From NCBI GenBank assembly GCA_017405965.1, contig JAFQZK010000003.1:62001-126000 (forward strand): a stretch of 64,000 nucleotides of DNA, read 5' to 3'. This stretch comes from Muribaculaceae bacterium. GTDB lineage: Bacteria; Bacteroidota; Bacteroidia; Bacteroidales; Muribaculaceae. Below are positions 8,276 through 17,575 of this stretch, piece by piece. A program made the translations under genes and the position numbers. The notes beneath the pieces were generated by a model. That model was not told where the DNA came from and searched no databases. It saw nothing but the letters and a program-made list of their open reading frames with translations. Numbering within the stretch: the stretch's first letter is position 1; each line of letters starts with the position of its first letter.

Positions 8276-9478
8276 TCAATTGGCTTTCTCTTGAGGTATC
8301 ACGAGGTTGAGGATGACACCCGATAGGGCCGACAGTCCGATGCCGCTGAGCGAGAAATTGCCCATCTGCAGGATGGCCCCGCCGATGCCCACGGTCAGCA
8401 CCACGCTCACGATGATGATGTTGCGCGTCAGGTTCAAGTCCACCTTGTTGTTCACCAGATTCTGGATGCCTACCGAGGCGATGGTGCCGAACAGCAACAT
8501 CATGATGCCGCCAAGCACAGCGGCGGGAATGCTCTGCAGGATGGCGCTCAGTTTGCCGATGATGGAAAACACGATGGCAGTGCCGGCAGCTATGCGGATG
8601 ACGGCAGGGCTGGTGATGCGCGTGATTTGCATCGCGCCGGTCACCTCGCTGTAGGTGGTCACGGGAGGACCGCCGAAGAATGAGGCCACCAGGCACGCCA
8701 GACCGTCGCCCAGCATGGTGCGGTGCAGGCCGGGATCTTTCACGAAGTCCTTGTCGGCGACAGCACTCACCACATACACGTCGCCGATGTGCTCAATCAC
8801 GGGCGCTATGGCCACGGGAATCATGAACAGGAACGGCTCCCAGGCAAATTCAGGCAGGTGGAAGTGGGTGATGCTTGACGGCAACGCGAACCAGGGTGCA
8901 CTGCTCACGGCCGTGAAATCAACCAAGCCCATGCAGATCGACACGATGTAGCCCACGATGATGCCGCACACCACGGGCACCAGTTTGAGGAGCCCACGGC
9001 CCAGGACAAGCACGAGGATGGCGGTCAACAGCGAAATGAAAGCCAGCAGCCAGTTCTCTTGAGCCATGTTGACGGCCGAGGGAGCCAGCGACAGACCGAT
9101 GCAGATGATGACAGGTCCGATGACGACGGGCGGGAACAGCCGTTGCAACAGTCGCTTGCCCTGCCACTTGATGAGCGCCGACATCACGAAATAAACCAAT
9201 GCCACACCCGCCATACCGGCCAACGTGCCCGACATGCCCCATTGCTGAGATGCCGAGATGATGGGCGCGATAAAAGCGAAACTGGAGCCCAGGAAGATGG
9301 GGACTTTGCCCTTGGTGACGAGGTGGAAGATGAATGTGCCCAAGCCTGCAGTGAACAGCGCTGTGGCGGGATCAAGACCGACAAGCAGGGGCACCAGAAC
9401 CGTGGCTCCGAAGGCCACAAACAGGAACTGAACGCCCACAACTGTCTTTCGAATGGAGGATAGATTAGCGGTTTCCAT
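8276..9478 (-). CDS. NCS2 family uracil/xanthine permease (UraA-like)
   Basis: A 400-aa polytopic inner-membrane protein starting [20 protein letters not shown]. UraA-like features are [21 protein letters not shown] near the N-terminus, [10 protein letters not shown] (TM3), [11 protein letters not shown] (~TM8, with the Glu of the substrate site), [22 protein letters not shown] (TM10) and [15 protein letters not shown]2 proteins import nucleobases by proton symport. A TTG 24 nt upstream also opens the frame, but ATG 9478 fits the family start. Likely single gene; its promoter is a TACCTTTG box at 9520-9527. Confidence 0.9.
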   Translation of the reverse strand: METANLSSIRKTVVGVQFLFVAFGATVLVPLLVGLDPATALFTAGLGTFIFHLVTKGKVPIFLGSSFAFIAPIISASQQWGMSGTLAGMAGVALVYFVMSALIKWQGKRLLQRLFPPVVIGPVIICIGLSLAPSAVNMAQENWLLAFISLLTAILVLVLGRGLLKLVPVVCGIIVGYIVSICMGLVDFTAVSSAPWFALPSSITHFHLPEFAWEPFLFMIPVAIAPVIEHIGDVYVVSAVADKDFVKDPGLHRTMLGDGLACLVASFFGGPPVTTYSEVTGAMQITRITSPAVIRIAAGTAIVFSIIGKLSAILQSIPAAVLGGIMMLLFGTIASVGIQNLVNNKVDLNLTRNIIIVSVVLTVGIGGAILQMGNFSLSGIGLSALSGVILNLVIPQEKAN

Positions 9479-9519
9479 TGAATTACTCTTGTTGAGTGTC
9501 AATAATTGTTTGCCGTAGG

Positions 9520-9527
9520 CAAAGGTA
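9520..9527 (-). promoter_or_regulatory. -7 box for the NCS2 permease
   Basis: CAAAGGTA on the plus strand, read as TACCTTTG on the minus strand, lies 42 nt before the start codon. Confidence 0.5.
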
Positions 9528-9647
9528 CAACACTTTTTTAGTTTTCACCAACCTCCCACAACAAAAACTATCAACACCCCATTCCCCTGTTTACAATTTC
9601 GTTAATATTTTATTTGCTTATCCTTTTGATAAATGAATTGTTGGCAT

Positions 9648-9655
9648 TAAATTTG
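9648..9655 (+). promoter_or_regulatory. -7 box for the three-gene AT-rich cassette
   Basis: TAAATTTG lies 42 nt before the first start codon (9698). A TTGTTGG stretch at the expected upstream distance could be the -33 element. Confidence 0.5.
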
Positions 9656-9697
9656 CACGTGCAAGAATGATATTAACCTCTTAAATTTTTTATCGTT

Positions 9698-10255
9698 ATG
9701 TACGAGGATGAGAACAAACAGTCTATTACCACTGTCAACAATGAAGTTCTTGACAAGGGTGTTGAATATGCTCAAAATCAATATAAAGAAGAGGTTGAGA
9801 AATACGATCTCTATAACAAGCGAGCGAAGTACCCCATGTCTGTAATCACGTTCCTTGTTACGGCAATCTCTCTTTTTATTGAGCAAACAGATTTTTTATT
9901 AGATCATCATTTGTTGTCATTGATTATCATCGCTCTCATTTTTGTTATCATCATCTGTTTCGTGGCTATCACGATACCTTATTATTTTAAGAAAGCAGCA
10001 GTTCCAGAGGACGAGGAGTTTTATGAGAAAATCAATGATTCAGATGCTACCTTGTTTAAGAAATGGCTCATCGACAGTTATAGGACAGATGCCAAAACTT
10101 ATCGCAAATTCAACCGCTTTAGAGGGTGGTTGTTACTTGCCATGAACATCTGTCTGGCCATTATTGTCATAGCCATCATTTTAGCGTTACTGTCATCCAT
10201 ATTCCCGGATTTCAGTTATACTACATCAACGACAATAACCACATTAAAAAATTGA
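9698..10255 (+). CDS. Uncharacterised three-TM membrane protein, first gene of AT-rich cassette
   Basis: A 185-aa protein not recognised as a named family. A ~45-residue charged helical N-terminus (MYEDENKQSITTVNNEVLDK...) is followed by hydrophobic segments at ~46-62, ~71-95 and ~142-168, with a soluble charged loop (KINDSDATLFKKWLIDSY) between TM2 and TM3. The overall plan (coiled N-terminus, TM pair, helical part) recalls small membrane effectors such as SLATT-type proteins, but no signature was confirmed. The next start is 4 nt after its stop, so it is co-transcribed with the 559-aa protein. Its base composition is visibly more AT-rich than the flanking housekeeping genes, which suggests horizontal acquisition. 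Confidence 0.7.
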   Translation: MYEDENKQSITTVNNEVLDKGVEYAQNQYKEEVEKYDLYNKRAKYPMSVITFLVTAISLFIEQTDFLLDHHLLSLIIIALIFVIIICFVAITIPYYFKKAAVPEDEEFYEKINDSDATLFKKWLIDSYRTDAKTYRKFNRFRGWLLLAMNICLAIIVIAIILALLSSIFPDFSYTTSTTITTLKN

Positions 10256-10259
10256 TACT

Positions 10260-11939
10260 ATGTATGCGCTATTTCTACGATTATTACGATTGCTCCTTGT
10301 CAAGGACAGGAGCTTTTCCGACGATTTAAAAAATCGGTCATTCGATGTCCCCATTCCTGCAGAAGCCTCTTATAAAAGCAGAACATCAACCTCTACTTTC
10401 ACTCATTTAGGAAAAGTTCCTGCAAGATCAGGAGGACGATTCATCCTTTTGTCGTTCCGTGACTTTGCGTCAATAATGCTTGACAAAGAGAGAGATGAGA
10501 TTACTGATGAGGACCTGAAGAACTTGAGTGAGGGGAATAAAGGAGGTGAATTGGCGAAAAGAGAAACCGCCGAGGCCTTTATTGAGCACTTCCAGAACAA
10601 TAAGCAACAGTACATAAATAATTTCAATGCTCAATGCGCTAACGGCAAGAATAAGGATGTTATTGCTGCACTTGTTGAGGAGCAAAGCCATAATACCCTG
10701 ATAAGGGATACACCCCTCTTTGTTATCCTGAATTCACTGACGATTTATTACAGAATCTGCTCTTGCTATTTGGGCTATCACAGATGCGTCAATCACAACA
10801 AACCCCTTACTAAAGATAAGGAATTGGAAGTCAGTGCTGCGCTAATCAACACTTATTTCATCAGACGTTGGATTTTCAATTTTGCTTATCCTATCGTTGA
10901 AGCCGCCTATCATTATAACTCATCCAATGACGATGAGATCAATCAATATGGCGAAGATGTTAAGAATTGGTGCAGCGTGTTCAATGAAATTGAAAATGGT
11001 TTGAATTCTCACATTGCTGACAAAGAAAAAATCAAAAGCCTCATGACTAGAATCCAACAAGTGATGTTGGCTTTCCCCTATATTTATGTTTTAACTCATG
11101 TCAGCAAAATCAATTTCAAGGCATTTCAGGCAGCATTTCAATCTCTGGAGATTGATAATGAACGATTTATAAAACAGATCAAGAACAAGTTGAATGGCCA
11201 ATTCGATGTGACGGGTTTCGAAGACTTCTTAAAAGCTGAATACGATAAAAGGGTCTCAAACTCAAAACTTGATCGAGAGTTTTTGGCCTCATTGCTGTAT
11301 CTCGGTACCGAACGCAAAGAAGATTTCATCCCCAAGGATTTGAATAACTTCCTGGCAAAACACATCATCAAATGCAAGAATAAAAAAGCATTATTTACTA
11401 TGCTGTCAAGTGGCACTAAGGTGAATAATGCCTATCGTGACATGCCTCCTGTTTTGGCATTTGGTAATGAGGATCAGTTTTTTGACATTGACCCGTCAAT
11501 GGAAATTTTTGATACCGATTCATTCATCATCGCCCAGAACAGCTTTGAACCGACGCTTGCTGGAGAGAATGGTTATGTCGGGTTGGGTGCTTCGCCGTAT
11601 TGCAGACCCTTCTTGATTCATGCCCTCTATTTCAAGGCAGTTTCAGAGGTTTATTTCTCTGACCCTGTCAATAAGCAGAATTTCATCGATAGTTTTGATT
11701 TGTGCTTTGATGCTAAGCCCTATGCTGCCCAAAAAAAGGAGGAGATGACTCATTTGTTGGGACTTTTCTTTGATGAAGCAGAGAAGACTGTGCCACGAGA
11801 CCGTGACGTCACAAAAGACTTTGCAAAACAGTTCGAAAAAAGCATTTCGAAATTGTATAACGAGGTCGAATTGTTGGATGATGATTTGAAAGAACGTTTT
11901 TACTCATTTTGCGGAATAAATTATGCTCATGGGTTCTAA
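10260..11939 (+). CDS. Unknown 559-aa protein, second gene of AT-rich cassette
   Basis: No family recognised. The N-terminus (MYALFLRLLRLLLVKDRSFS) is an amphipathic or weak membrane-associated helix and not a signal peptide. Residues ~45-60 contain STFTHLGKVPARSGGRF, then come mostly helical stretches with a Cys/Tyr-rich patch (YYRICSCYLGYHRCV, ~185) and a C-terminal helical region. No nuclease, ATPase or toxin motif could be identified by eye. It overlaps the DUF218 gene by 17 nt, indicating translational coupling, so the three proteins probably act together. AT-rich like its neighbours. Confidence 0.7.
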   Translation: MYALFLRLLRLLLVKDRSFSDDLKNRSFDVPIPAEASYKSRTSTSTFTHLGKVPARSGGRFILLSFRDFASIMLDKERDEITDEDLKNLSEGNKGGELAKRETAEAFIEHFQNNKQQYINNFNAQCANGKNKDVIAALVEEQSHNTLIRDTPLFVILNSLTIYYRICSCYLGYHRCVNHNKPLTKDKELEVSAALINTYFIRRWIFNFAYPIVEAAYHYNSSNDDEINQYGEDVKNWCSVFNEIENGLNSHIADKEKIKSLMTRIQQVMLAFPYIYVLTHVSKINFKAFQAAFQSLEIDNERFIKQIKNKLNGQFDVTGFEDFLKAEYDKRVSNSKLDREFLASLLYLGTERKEDFIPKDLNNFLAKHIIKCKNKKALFTMLSSGTKVNNAYRDMPPVLAFGNEDQFFDIDPSMEIFDTDSFIIAQNSFEPTLAGENGYVGLGASPYCRPFLIHALYFKAVSEVYFSDPVNKQNFIDSFDLCFDAKPYAAQKKEEMTHLLGLFFDEAEKTVPRDRDVTKDFAKQFEKSISKLYNEVELLDDDLKERFYSFCGINYAHGF

Positions 11940-12537
11940 AAAATCAAATAAAAAGAAACTGTTCTACGTTTTGGCTTTGATTGTTTTCATAGCAATCAGC
12001 GCTTTTGCCTTTCAATCGGATGACAGCGAGCCGATATCAAGCGGAGATGGTTTTGACGTGATTATCGTTTTGGGAACTCCCGCAACAAAGGATTGCAAAC
12101 CGACCAGCATCATGAAGCAAAGGGCCGGAAAGGGAATTGAACTCTTCAAACAAGGGCTTGCGCCTAAGATTATCTTCACTGGCGGTCAGGCGGCAAATGA
12201 GTGTTATGAGGCGGAAGTCATGAAGGAGTATGCAATATCTCTCGGTGTGCCTGACAGCTGCATCTTACCAGAACCAAAGGCCAAAAACACTTATCAGAAT
12301 GCCCGCTATTCTGTTGAAATCATGAATGAACATAATATGCATTCAGCGGCTATAGTCACATCTAAGTTCCACTGCACAAGGTCAAAACATATTTTTTCCA
12401 ATTATGACATTGAATATCAGATGTTCCCATGCGAAGACCCGCCATTGAGTTTCAAATCCTGCTATTGGAAGCTGCGTGAATTTGCGATTAAGTCTTATCA
12501 TTTTATCATGGGCTATTCACCCACTTTCGGTCTCTAG
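11923..12537 (+). CDS. DUF218/YdcF-SanA family membrane-anchored protein
   Basis: A 204-aa protein with an N-terminal basic stretch and one TM segment (LFYVLALIVFIAISAFAF, ~13-30), then a DUF218 domain facing the periplasm: DVIIVLGTPA (strand 1), RAGKGIELFKQG, PKIIFTGGQ, EAEVMKEYAISLGVP, AKNTYQNARYS and AAIVTSKFHCTRS. DUF218 proteins (SanA, YdcF, ElyC) are linked to envelope integrity and lipid-carrier metabolism; the reaction is not established for most. Start at 11923 (or the ATG at 11929), inside the upstream gene. It ends 75 nt before a strong bidirectional terminator that closes the cassette. Confidence 0.8.
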   Translation: MLMGSKKSNKKKLFYVLALIVFIAISAFAFQSDDSEPISSGDGFDVIIVLGTPATKDCKPTSIMKQRAGKGIELFKQGLAPKIIFTGGQAANECYEAEVMKEYAISLGVPDSCILPEPKAKNTYQNARYSVEIMNEHNMHSAAIVTSKFHCTRSKHIFSNYDIEYQMFPCEDPPLSFKSCYWKLREFAIKSYHFIMGYSPTFGL

Positions 12538-12612
12538 TTGATGATGGAGACGCGCCCTAAGTGAGCCGATAAGAAATAACGCCAATTATTCAAGAAGTGC
12601 AGATGCCTATAA

Positions 12613-12649
12613 AAAACAACTCCATCACTCATGTTGATGGAGTTGTTTT
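12613..12649. terminator. Bidirectional terminator between cassette and nuclease operon
   Basis: A 15-bp perfect stem (AAAACAACTCCATCA at 12613-12627 with its complement at 12635-12649) gives T-runs on both strands, between two convergent units. Confidence 0.8.
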
Positions 12650-12691
12650 TCTATCAAGACGCCTATATTTCTCTTGAATCTGGGTTTTGGG

Positions 12692-13681
12692 TTATTCCCA
12701 GTCTTGGATGCGGCATTGCTGCTTGGGGATGGCGCTGGAGAAGGTGAGGCCTGTGCGGCGCTCGACCTCGGCGACGGTGACGGCATACTTGCTGATGCCG
12801 CCGGGACAGGGTTTGTTGTCGTAGATGAAGGCGATGGCACGGCCTTGCTCGGGGGCATACACCACCTTGAAGAAAGCGTCGGGCACGGCGATGTTCTGCT
12901 TGTCCTTACCGATGCGCGCGGGATTCTTGCCCATGATAGGGCCGGTATAGACCATCAGTCGCTTGTCGCGCTTGGCCCAGCGGTGCACCTTCTCCTCGAG
13001 CACGCGCCAGTGGTCGTTGTTGAGTTTGGTGTCCTGAGGGCACATGTTGGTCATGTAGAAGCATTGAGTCATCGGGGTCTTGTCCCAGCGCATATCCATA
13101 GCGGGCGCCATGTGGCCACGGCTGTAGCCGCTGCCGCGGTATTCCCAGTTCTCGGGGCATGACTTGACGTTGTTGTCCCGGGCATAGTTGTAGTTCTTGC
13201 GCACCTCGTGGTCGGGTGCGTCGGCCATGGAAACCATTGTCGCCGTCAGTTCATAGGCCACACAGTTGGGGATTCTCAACGACGGGTTGAAGTTCACACG
13301 GATGGCCTGATAGTTCAGCACCTCGTTGGACACGCCTTTGGGAATGCCCACTGCCAGCAGTGCGTTGGCGTTCTGCTGCGGCACCGCAGTCTTGGTTGCC
13401 GTCTTGCCGATGGTGGGGACGCTCACCAGAGGCGAGGCGACTGCGGTTTGTTGTCCCAGTTTATTCTTCTTGCCCGATTTCTTGGAAGATTTCGCCTTTT
13501 TCTTGTCTTTCTTGGCTTGATTCTTCTTCTGTTTTTTGGATTTCTTTTTGCCCTTGGTTTTGCTCTTGGCCTGGGTGCACCACTGGCTGGTGACCTCGTT
13601 GTCGCCCATCACTTGCGGTGGCAGGGCTCCGCCCATAACCATCACTGCTACCAATACCCAAATCGTTGCTATTCGCTTCAT
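12692..13681 (-). CDS. DNA/RNA non-specific endonuclease, exported, last gene of SPFH operon
   Basis: A 329-aa protein with an N-terminal signal sequence (MKRIATIWVLVAVMVMGGAL) and then a very Lys-rich linker (~38-75). The NUC (beta-beta-alpha metal) endonuclease domain lies at ~150-320: YELTATMVS, the motif GYSRGHMAPAMDM with the general-base His, TNMCPQDTKLN carrying the metal-binding Asn, then VYTGPIMG and FFKVVY. The usual DRGH motif is SRGH here. Family members (NucA, EndoG) cut DNA and RNA without sequence preference. The Lys-rich linker could bind nucleic acid or cell-wall polyanions. It lies 63 nt after a paralogous nuclease gene and ends just before the operon terminator. Confidence 0.85.
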   Translation of the reverse strand: MKRIATIWVLVAVMVMGGALPPQVMGDNEVTSQWCTQAKSKTKGKKKSKKQKKNQAKKDKKKAKSSKKSGKKNKLGQQTAVASPLVSVPTIGKTATKTAVPQQNANALLAVGIPKGVSNEVLNYQAIRVNFNPSLRIPNCVAYELTATMVSMADAPDHEVRKNYNYARDNNVKSCPENWEYRGSGYSRGHMAPAMDMRWDKTPMTQCFYMTNMCPQDTKLNNDHWRVLEEKVHRWAKRDKRLMVYTGPIMGKNPARIGKDKQNIAVPDAFFKVVYAPEQGRAIAFIYDNKPCPGGISKYAVTVAEVERRTGLTFSSAIPKQQCRIQDWE

Positions 13682-13744
13682 TTCTTTATATTATTGATCT
13701 CACTAATCACTAACCTCTAAACACTAATCAGCGCCCGTGGCGCA

Positions 13745-14581
13745 TCAATTCAGCCATGCGTCAAGATTCACGGTGCTTTCCAGCCGCTCTTGCTCTTCGC
13801 GAGGCAGGGTGGGGAAGAAGTCCAGCCCAGTCTTGTGTTCCACCTCGTCAACGCTCACAGCATATTGACTCAGTCGTCCTCCGCTGTGGCCGTTGGGGTA
13901 GATGAAGGCGATGGCACGCATCGGTCTGACGCACGGTGCCATGATGATCTTGTAGTAGGCTCTCGGCACCGTCACCTGACTGTTTGCCAATGTCGTGTCG
14001 CTCTCGCTGACGACAGGTCCGGTGAACACCAGCAATGCACTGTCGCGTGCCGTCCACTCACGCACTTTCTCCTCGAGCTTGGCCCAACCGCCCTCGTTCA
14101 AGGCCTTGTGCATCGGGCAGATGTTGGTCATCAAGAACGACTGCCGCATGGCTGTCTCGCTCCACTTCAGGTCGCCTGCAGGCACCAGATGCCCACGGTC
14201 CATCCCGCTTCCGGCGTAGTCTTGCGGCGACGGGCATCCCTTCACGTCTGGGTCAGGCATAAACTCGCCCATGCGCTCGGCTGTTCCGTTCAGTTCGTTT
14301 GTAACAAGCTCATAAACAGCGCAGTTGGCGATGCCCCTCGCGCTGTTGAAGTACACGTCAAACGCGTCGCGTCTAACCAGTGTGTCGCTCATGCCACGGG
14401 GAATGCCGACGGTCATCAGGCTGTCGCGCCCGCCCTCGCTCAAGGGCACCAGATGTTGAGCATGGTTGTTCACGATGACGCGATACAGCAAAAAGCATAC
14501 CAACGCCACCGTCAAGCCCCACAAGAAGAACCTGACTGTGTCGCCCCATCGCTGCCACAACTGCTCAACACGCTTTTTCAT
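13745..14581 (-). CDS. Membrane-anchored DNA/RNA non-specific endonuclease
   Basis: A 278-aa protein from ATG 14581 (MKKRVEQLWQRWGDTVRFFL); a GTG at 14614 would add 11 residues and overlap the upstream gene. One TM segment (~17-39) anchors the nuclease domain outside the cytoplasm. Key motifs are YELVTNELNG, GSGMDRGHLVPAGDLKW (canonical DRGH with catalytic His), TNICPMHKALNEGGW (metal-ligand Asn), VFTGPVV and YYKIIMAP. It is paralogous to the next nuclease in the operon, but with canonical active-site residues and a TM anchor instead of a cleavable signal. The start lies 7 nt beyond the stop of the preceding module gene, so it is in the same transcript. Confidence 0.85.
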   Translation of the reverse strand: MKKRVEQLWQRWGDTVRFFLWGLTVALVCFLLYRVIVNNHAQHLVPLSEGGRDSLMTVGIPRGMSDTLVRRDAFDVYFNSARGIANCAVYELVTNELNGTAERMGEFMPDPDVKGCPSPQDYAGSGMDRGHLVPAGDLKWSETAMRQSFLMTNICPMHKALNEGGWAKLEEKVREWTARDSALLVFTGPVVSESDTTLANSQVTVPRAYYKIIMAPCVRPMRAIAFIYPNGHSGGRLSQYAVSVDEVEHKTGLDFFPTLPREEQERLESTVNLDAWLN

Positions 14582-14588
14582 TGGTTCG

Positions 14589-15701
14589 TCACTCTGCCCT
14601 GCGGATGAAGCCACGGAAGATGAAATACACGATTGCCAGTACGGCGAACAATCCAGCTATTGCCCAAATTATAATATTACTCTTGTTAATACACGGGAAG
14701 GAAAATAGCAGAACTGCGATGGCAACAACGATGGCGGTCGTGCGACACATGTTAGCAGTCAATTTGACCTGCTTGAGATTGGTCAACGGGCCCATTTCTC
14801 TCATGCTGGCGGGTCTGTGGGTATCCCAGATCAGTTTGAAGATTGGAATGGTTAGAGAGAACTGACCGATCAGTGTTCCGGGATTGAAACTGCCATCATC
14901 AAAGGTGAATAAGCTGTTTTTCACTGCCATCACCCATGCTGTGACAACAATGACGCCAATGAGGATTTCGGCTAAAGTGCTTAAGGTAGTGCGTGGCAAT
15001 TTCACCTCATTGATGTTGAAACCGTTGGTGATTTCGTTCGGCTCGTTGTCGAACTCGTCATCAGAGTTTTGTCGGGCTTGGTAGATGAGATAGCGGAAGA
15101 TAGCGATGGTGATGATAAAAGCAACACCAACAATGAAGATGCATACTATTGAGAAATCCTCCAGAGGCAGGGAACTCACCAGGACGAATAACGCAAATTC
15201 AACGGCAAGCACACGGCACATGCGGACTTCAAGGGCGACCTGTTCCACATTAGTGTGTCTTCTGATTTTTGACTTAAAGCTTGGTAAATACACAATCCAA
15301 GAGAAGATAATAGCCAAGATTGATAGCACAAACATGAGTACGGGGGAAAGGAAAGAGAAGAAACCCTCAATAATCCAAAACCGATCGGAGGCTAAAGCCA
15401 GTATCCATGCACCAACGATAATCAACCCCGTGAGCACCTCATAGATTGTTCCCTCTAGGGTGCGCTGCACTTCGATTGAGCCCACTCCATTACTAGCTTC
15501 TTTCTTTATGCTAAACCGCGATTTTTTGATGAATGCAAGAGCAATGGCCAGTACTCCTGTAATTCCCGCGTAGATGCAACCCATCTGAAGGTCCGAGGTA
15601 TCTATGATTCCCCCTCTATACAACACCATCGTGTAGGTGAAGAAGAGTACTTCGGCAATAACGATGATAAAAAGATAGATATTTCTGTTCAAGTTTTTCA
15701 T
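14589..15701 (-). CDS. Module-family multi-TM protein A (two modules)
   Basis: A 370-aa polytopic membrane protein of an unnamed family. The first ~60 residues hold two TM helices. Module 1 (~70-195) contains VQRTLEGTIYEVLTGLIIV and later VRMCRVLAVEFAL. Module 2 (~205-370) contains FNINEVKLPRTTLSTLAEIL, WDTHRPASM, TNLKQVKLTANMCRTTA and ends FRGFIRRAE. The shared module is a cytoplasmic lead with P/Q-R-T, a TM with a conserved Glu, a second TM pair, an xMxR helix and a final TM. Start ATG 15701; a TTG two codons upstream opens the frame earlier. No transport or enzymatic motif seen. Confidence 0.75.
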   Translation of the reverse strand: MKNLNRNIYLFIIVIAEVLFFTYTMVLYRGGIIDTSDLQMGCIYAGITGVLAIALAFIKKSRFSIKKEASNGVGSIEVQRTLEGTIYEVLTGLIIVGAWILALASDRFWIIEGFFSFLSPVLMFVLSILAIIFSWIVYLPSFKSKIRRHTNVEQVALEVRMCRVLAVEFALFVLVSSLPLEDFSIVCIFIVGVAFIITIAIFRYLIYQARQNSDDEFDNEPNEITNGFNINEVKLPRTTLSTLAEILIGVIVVTAWVMAVKNSLFTFDDGSFNPGTLIGQFSLTIPIFKLIWDTHRPASMREMGPLTNLKQVKLTANMCRTTAIVVAIAVLLFSFPCINKSNIIIWAIAGLFAVLAIVYFIFRGFIRRAE

Positions 15702-15751
15702 AATCAATTCTCTTTAGTGACTAACGTAATCAAAGCATCGCACAGTCGCTT

Positions 15752-16384
15752 TCATTTGTTCCTTTTATGCAAGATTACAAAGAGGAGGTCGGTCCCGAAC
15801 CAAGCAAGGCCAAGGCAAATCAAGATAACCACCATCAAGTGCTTGTTTACAGGACTGACGCTGAGGATTAAGGCCATCAAGGCGGTGACGATCGCGAACA
15901 CTCGTTTTTTTCTGATCAGCAGTTTGAACTGCTCCTCGTTGGTGACGCGCATCGATGACCGGATGGGGATGAAGAACAACGGATGATAGGCAAATATGAG
16001 AGCCGCGATAGCCGCGATGAAGAGAATCACATATTCTTCGAATAAGCCGTTGCTGCCACGTGACTCAAACATGTGGGTGACAAACCCCATGAGCAGCGAG
16101 CCGGCAAGAATCAGGGCTGTTGCTACCTCAAAGATAGTCCCCTCGCGAGTGCGCGGCACCTTTTGATGCGCGAATGCCAGTTCTATTTTATCTTCAGCTC
16201 TTTCTTCTCGTGTCTTGAGTTCGGGGTAGATGACATAGAAAACCAGAGCCAAAAGGCCTACGATAGCTCCAAATAACGATGCGACAAGGTTATCAATCCT
16301 GCCAGCTGCATAGAGTACCAGAATCAAGGCCAATGCTATGACAAGGACTGTGGTTATCAGTTTATTTGTTTTCTTACTGTCCAT
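15752..16384 (-). CDS. Module-family multi-TM protein B (one module)
   Basis: A 210-aa membrane protein. Two N-terminal TM helices (~10-50) are followed by a basic/acidic linker (PELKTREERAEDKIEL) and one copy of the module: FAHQKVPRTREGTIFEVATAL (PRT and Glu conserved), an extended VTHMFESRGSN loop, a TM, YHPLFFIP, EEQFKLLIRKKRVFAIVTAL and a final TM ending LHKRNK. It sits 50 nt upstream of gene A and 36 nt downstream of gene C in one transcript. Function unknown. Confidence 0.75.
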   Translation of the reverse strand: MDSKKTNKLITTVLVIALALILVLYAAGRIDNLVASLFGAIVGLLALVFYVIYPELKTREERAEDKIELAFAHQKVPRTREGTIFEVATALILAGSLLMGFVTHMFESRGSNGLFEEYVILFIAAIAALIFAYHPLFFIPIRSSMRVTNEEQFKLLIRKKRVFAIVTALMALILSVSPVNKHLMVVILICLGLAWFGTDLLFVILHKRNK

Positions 16385-16420
16385 AACTTTCTCATTTTTT
16401 GGTTAATGAATTGCTTGAGG

Positions 16421-17512
16421 TTATTCTTTGTCAGTTTCGGTATCTTTCAACTCATTCCTGATCAAGTTTCGATAGAAGAGATCAATAAAGAGGATAACGG
16501 CGAAGAAATGTTGTGCGATGAAGTCGATCGGCCCGATTGTTCCCTTGTAAGGCTGATACACGACCAGCATGGCTGCCACGGCACATCCGACCGCCAGAAG
16601 GTGATAGAGCTCAATGTTCTTGATGAGCTGACGGCTGTTGGTGAAACTCTCCGACCGGTTCATCCAGCGTGGGCAATAGGTGATGATGAGGGCGATAATG
16701 GCAAGCACTGTGTAGCAGATCATCTGAATGATCGTTAAATCCAAGATGCTCTTTCCCGCTAACTGACGGGTGTGCCAGGCCGCATACCATGAGCCGACGA
16801 GGATGAGGATTGTCACAACCTCGAAGGCAAAGGCAGAAAATGTGTGAGGCACTCTCACCTCGTTGATGTTGAACTTGCTGGCGCCGTTCTGTTGATTGGG
16901 TGCGCCCTTGATGAAGAAACTGAAGATGAGCCGCAAGGCAACGTACAAGATGCAACCGATGAAGGTGAGGTTGCCGGAGCCCTTCCATGGGAGGAACACG
17001 ATGGCTAGTGAAAACAGTGCCAACGCTACCGAGCGCACGCGCAACCGGCGGCTCTTGACGATATCGGCTTCCGTGGCTTTGGGATGAATCTCACCTTCCT
17101 TAGAATCGGGGTAGTAGGCTAACCCGAGCATGCCGCAAACCGTGATAGCAAGAGGAATGATGAAGACATAAAGCACTTTGTCGATTGTCCATGCCTTGTA
17201 GCAAGCAACGGCAAACATGGCGGCAATCACAATCTCGAGGATGGTACTGCCCACCGTTCGCGGCAATTCAACCAAATCATCGGTATTGCTCAGGTCAATG
17301 TCCTCTGTATCTTGTTTGGGAGGCGCCAGTGACGGATACTTCTTGCGGATGATTTGCTTTGCGGCGAAGAAGGCTACAACAACTCCGGCGCATAGTGCCA
17401 GTGCGATTCCACTGCTGATGATGTGCGTTGAGTGAAGCTCCTTGATGATAAGTACGAGGACCAATGATGCCACTCCACGAGCGATATTCACTATTCTGTT
17501 TGTATTATTCAT
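16421..17512 (-). CDS. Module-family multi-TM protein C (two modules)
   Basis: A 363-aa membrane protein. Two N-terminal TMs are followed by module 1 (~75-205: VELPRTVGSTILEIVIAAMF, then KSRRLRVRSVALALF) and module 2 (~215-360: FNINEVRVPHTFSAFAFEVV, YCPRWMNRSESFTNSRQLIK, ELYHLLAVGCAVAAM). The acidic tail ends KDTETDKE. FNINEV before module 2 is identical to the same position of protein A, clear evidence of recent duplication and shuffling. Function unknown. Confidence 0.75.
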   Translation of the reverse strand: MNNTNRIVNIARGVASLVLVLIIKELHSTHIISSGIALALCAGVVVAFFAAKQIIRKKYPSLAPPKQDTEDIDLSNTDDLVELPRTVGSTILEIVIAAMFAVACYKAWTIDKVLYVFIIPLAITVCGMLGLAYYPDSKEGEIHPKATEADIVKSRRLRVRSVALALFSLAIVFLPWKGSGNLTFIGCILYVALRLIFSFFIKGAPNQQNGASKFNINEVRVPHTFSAFAFEVVTILILVGSWYAAWHTRQLAGKSILDLTIIQMICYTVLAIIALIITYCPRWMNRSESFTNSRQLIKNIELYHLLAVGCAVAAMLVVYQPYKGTIGPIDFIAQHFFAVILFIDLFYRNLIRNELKDTETDKE

Positions 17513-17575
17513 AGCTGTATTTTTTTTAGGTTTTTAGGTGAGACTGTTGTTGCCTTTCAAAATGCGAAGGCCGAT

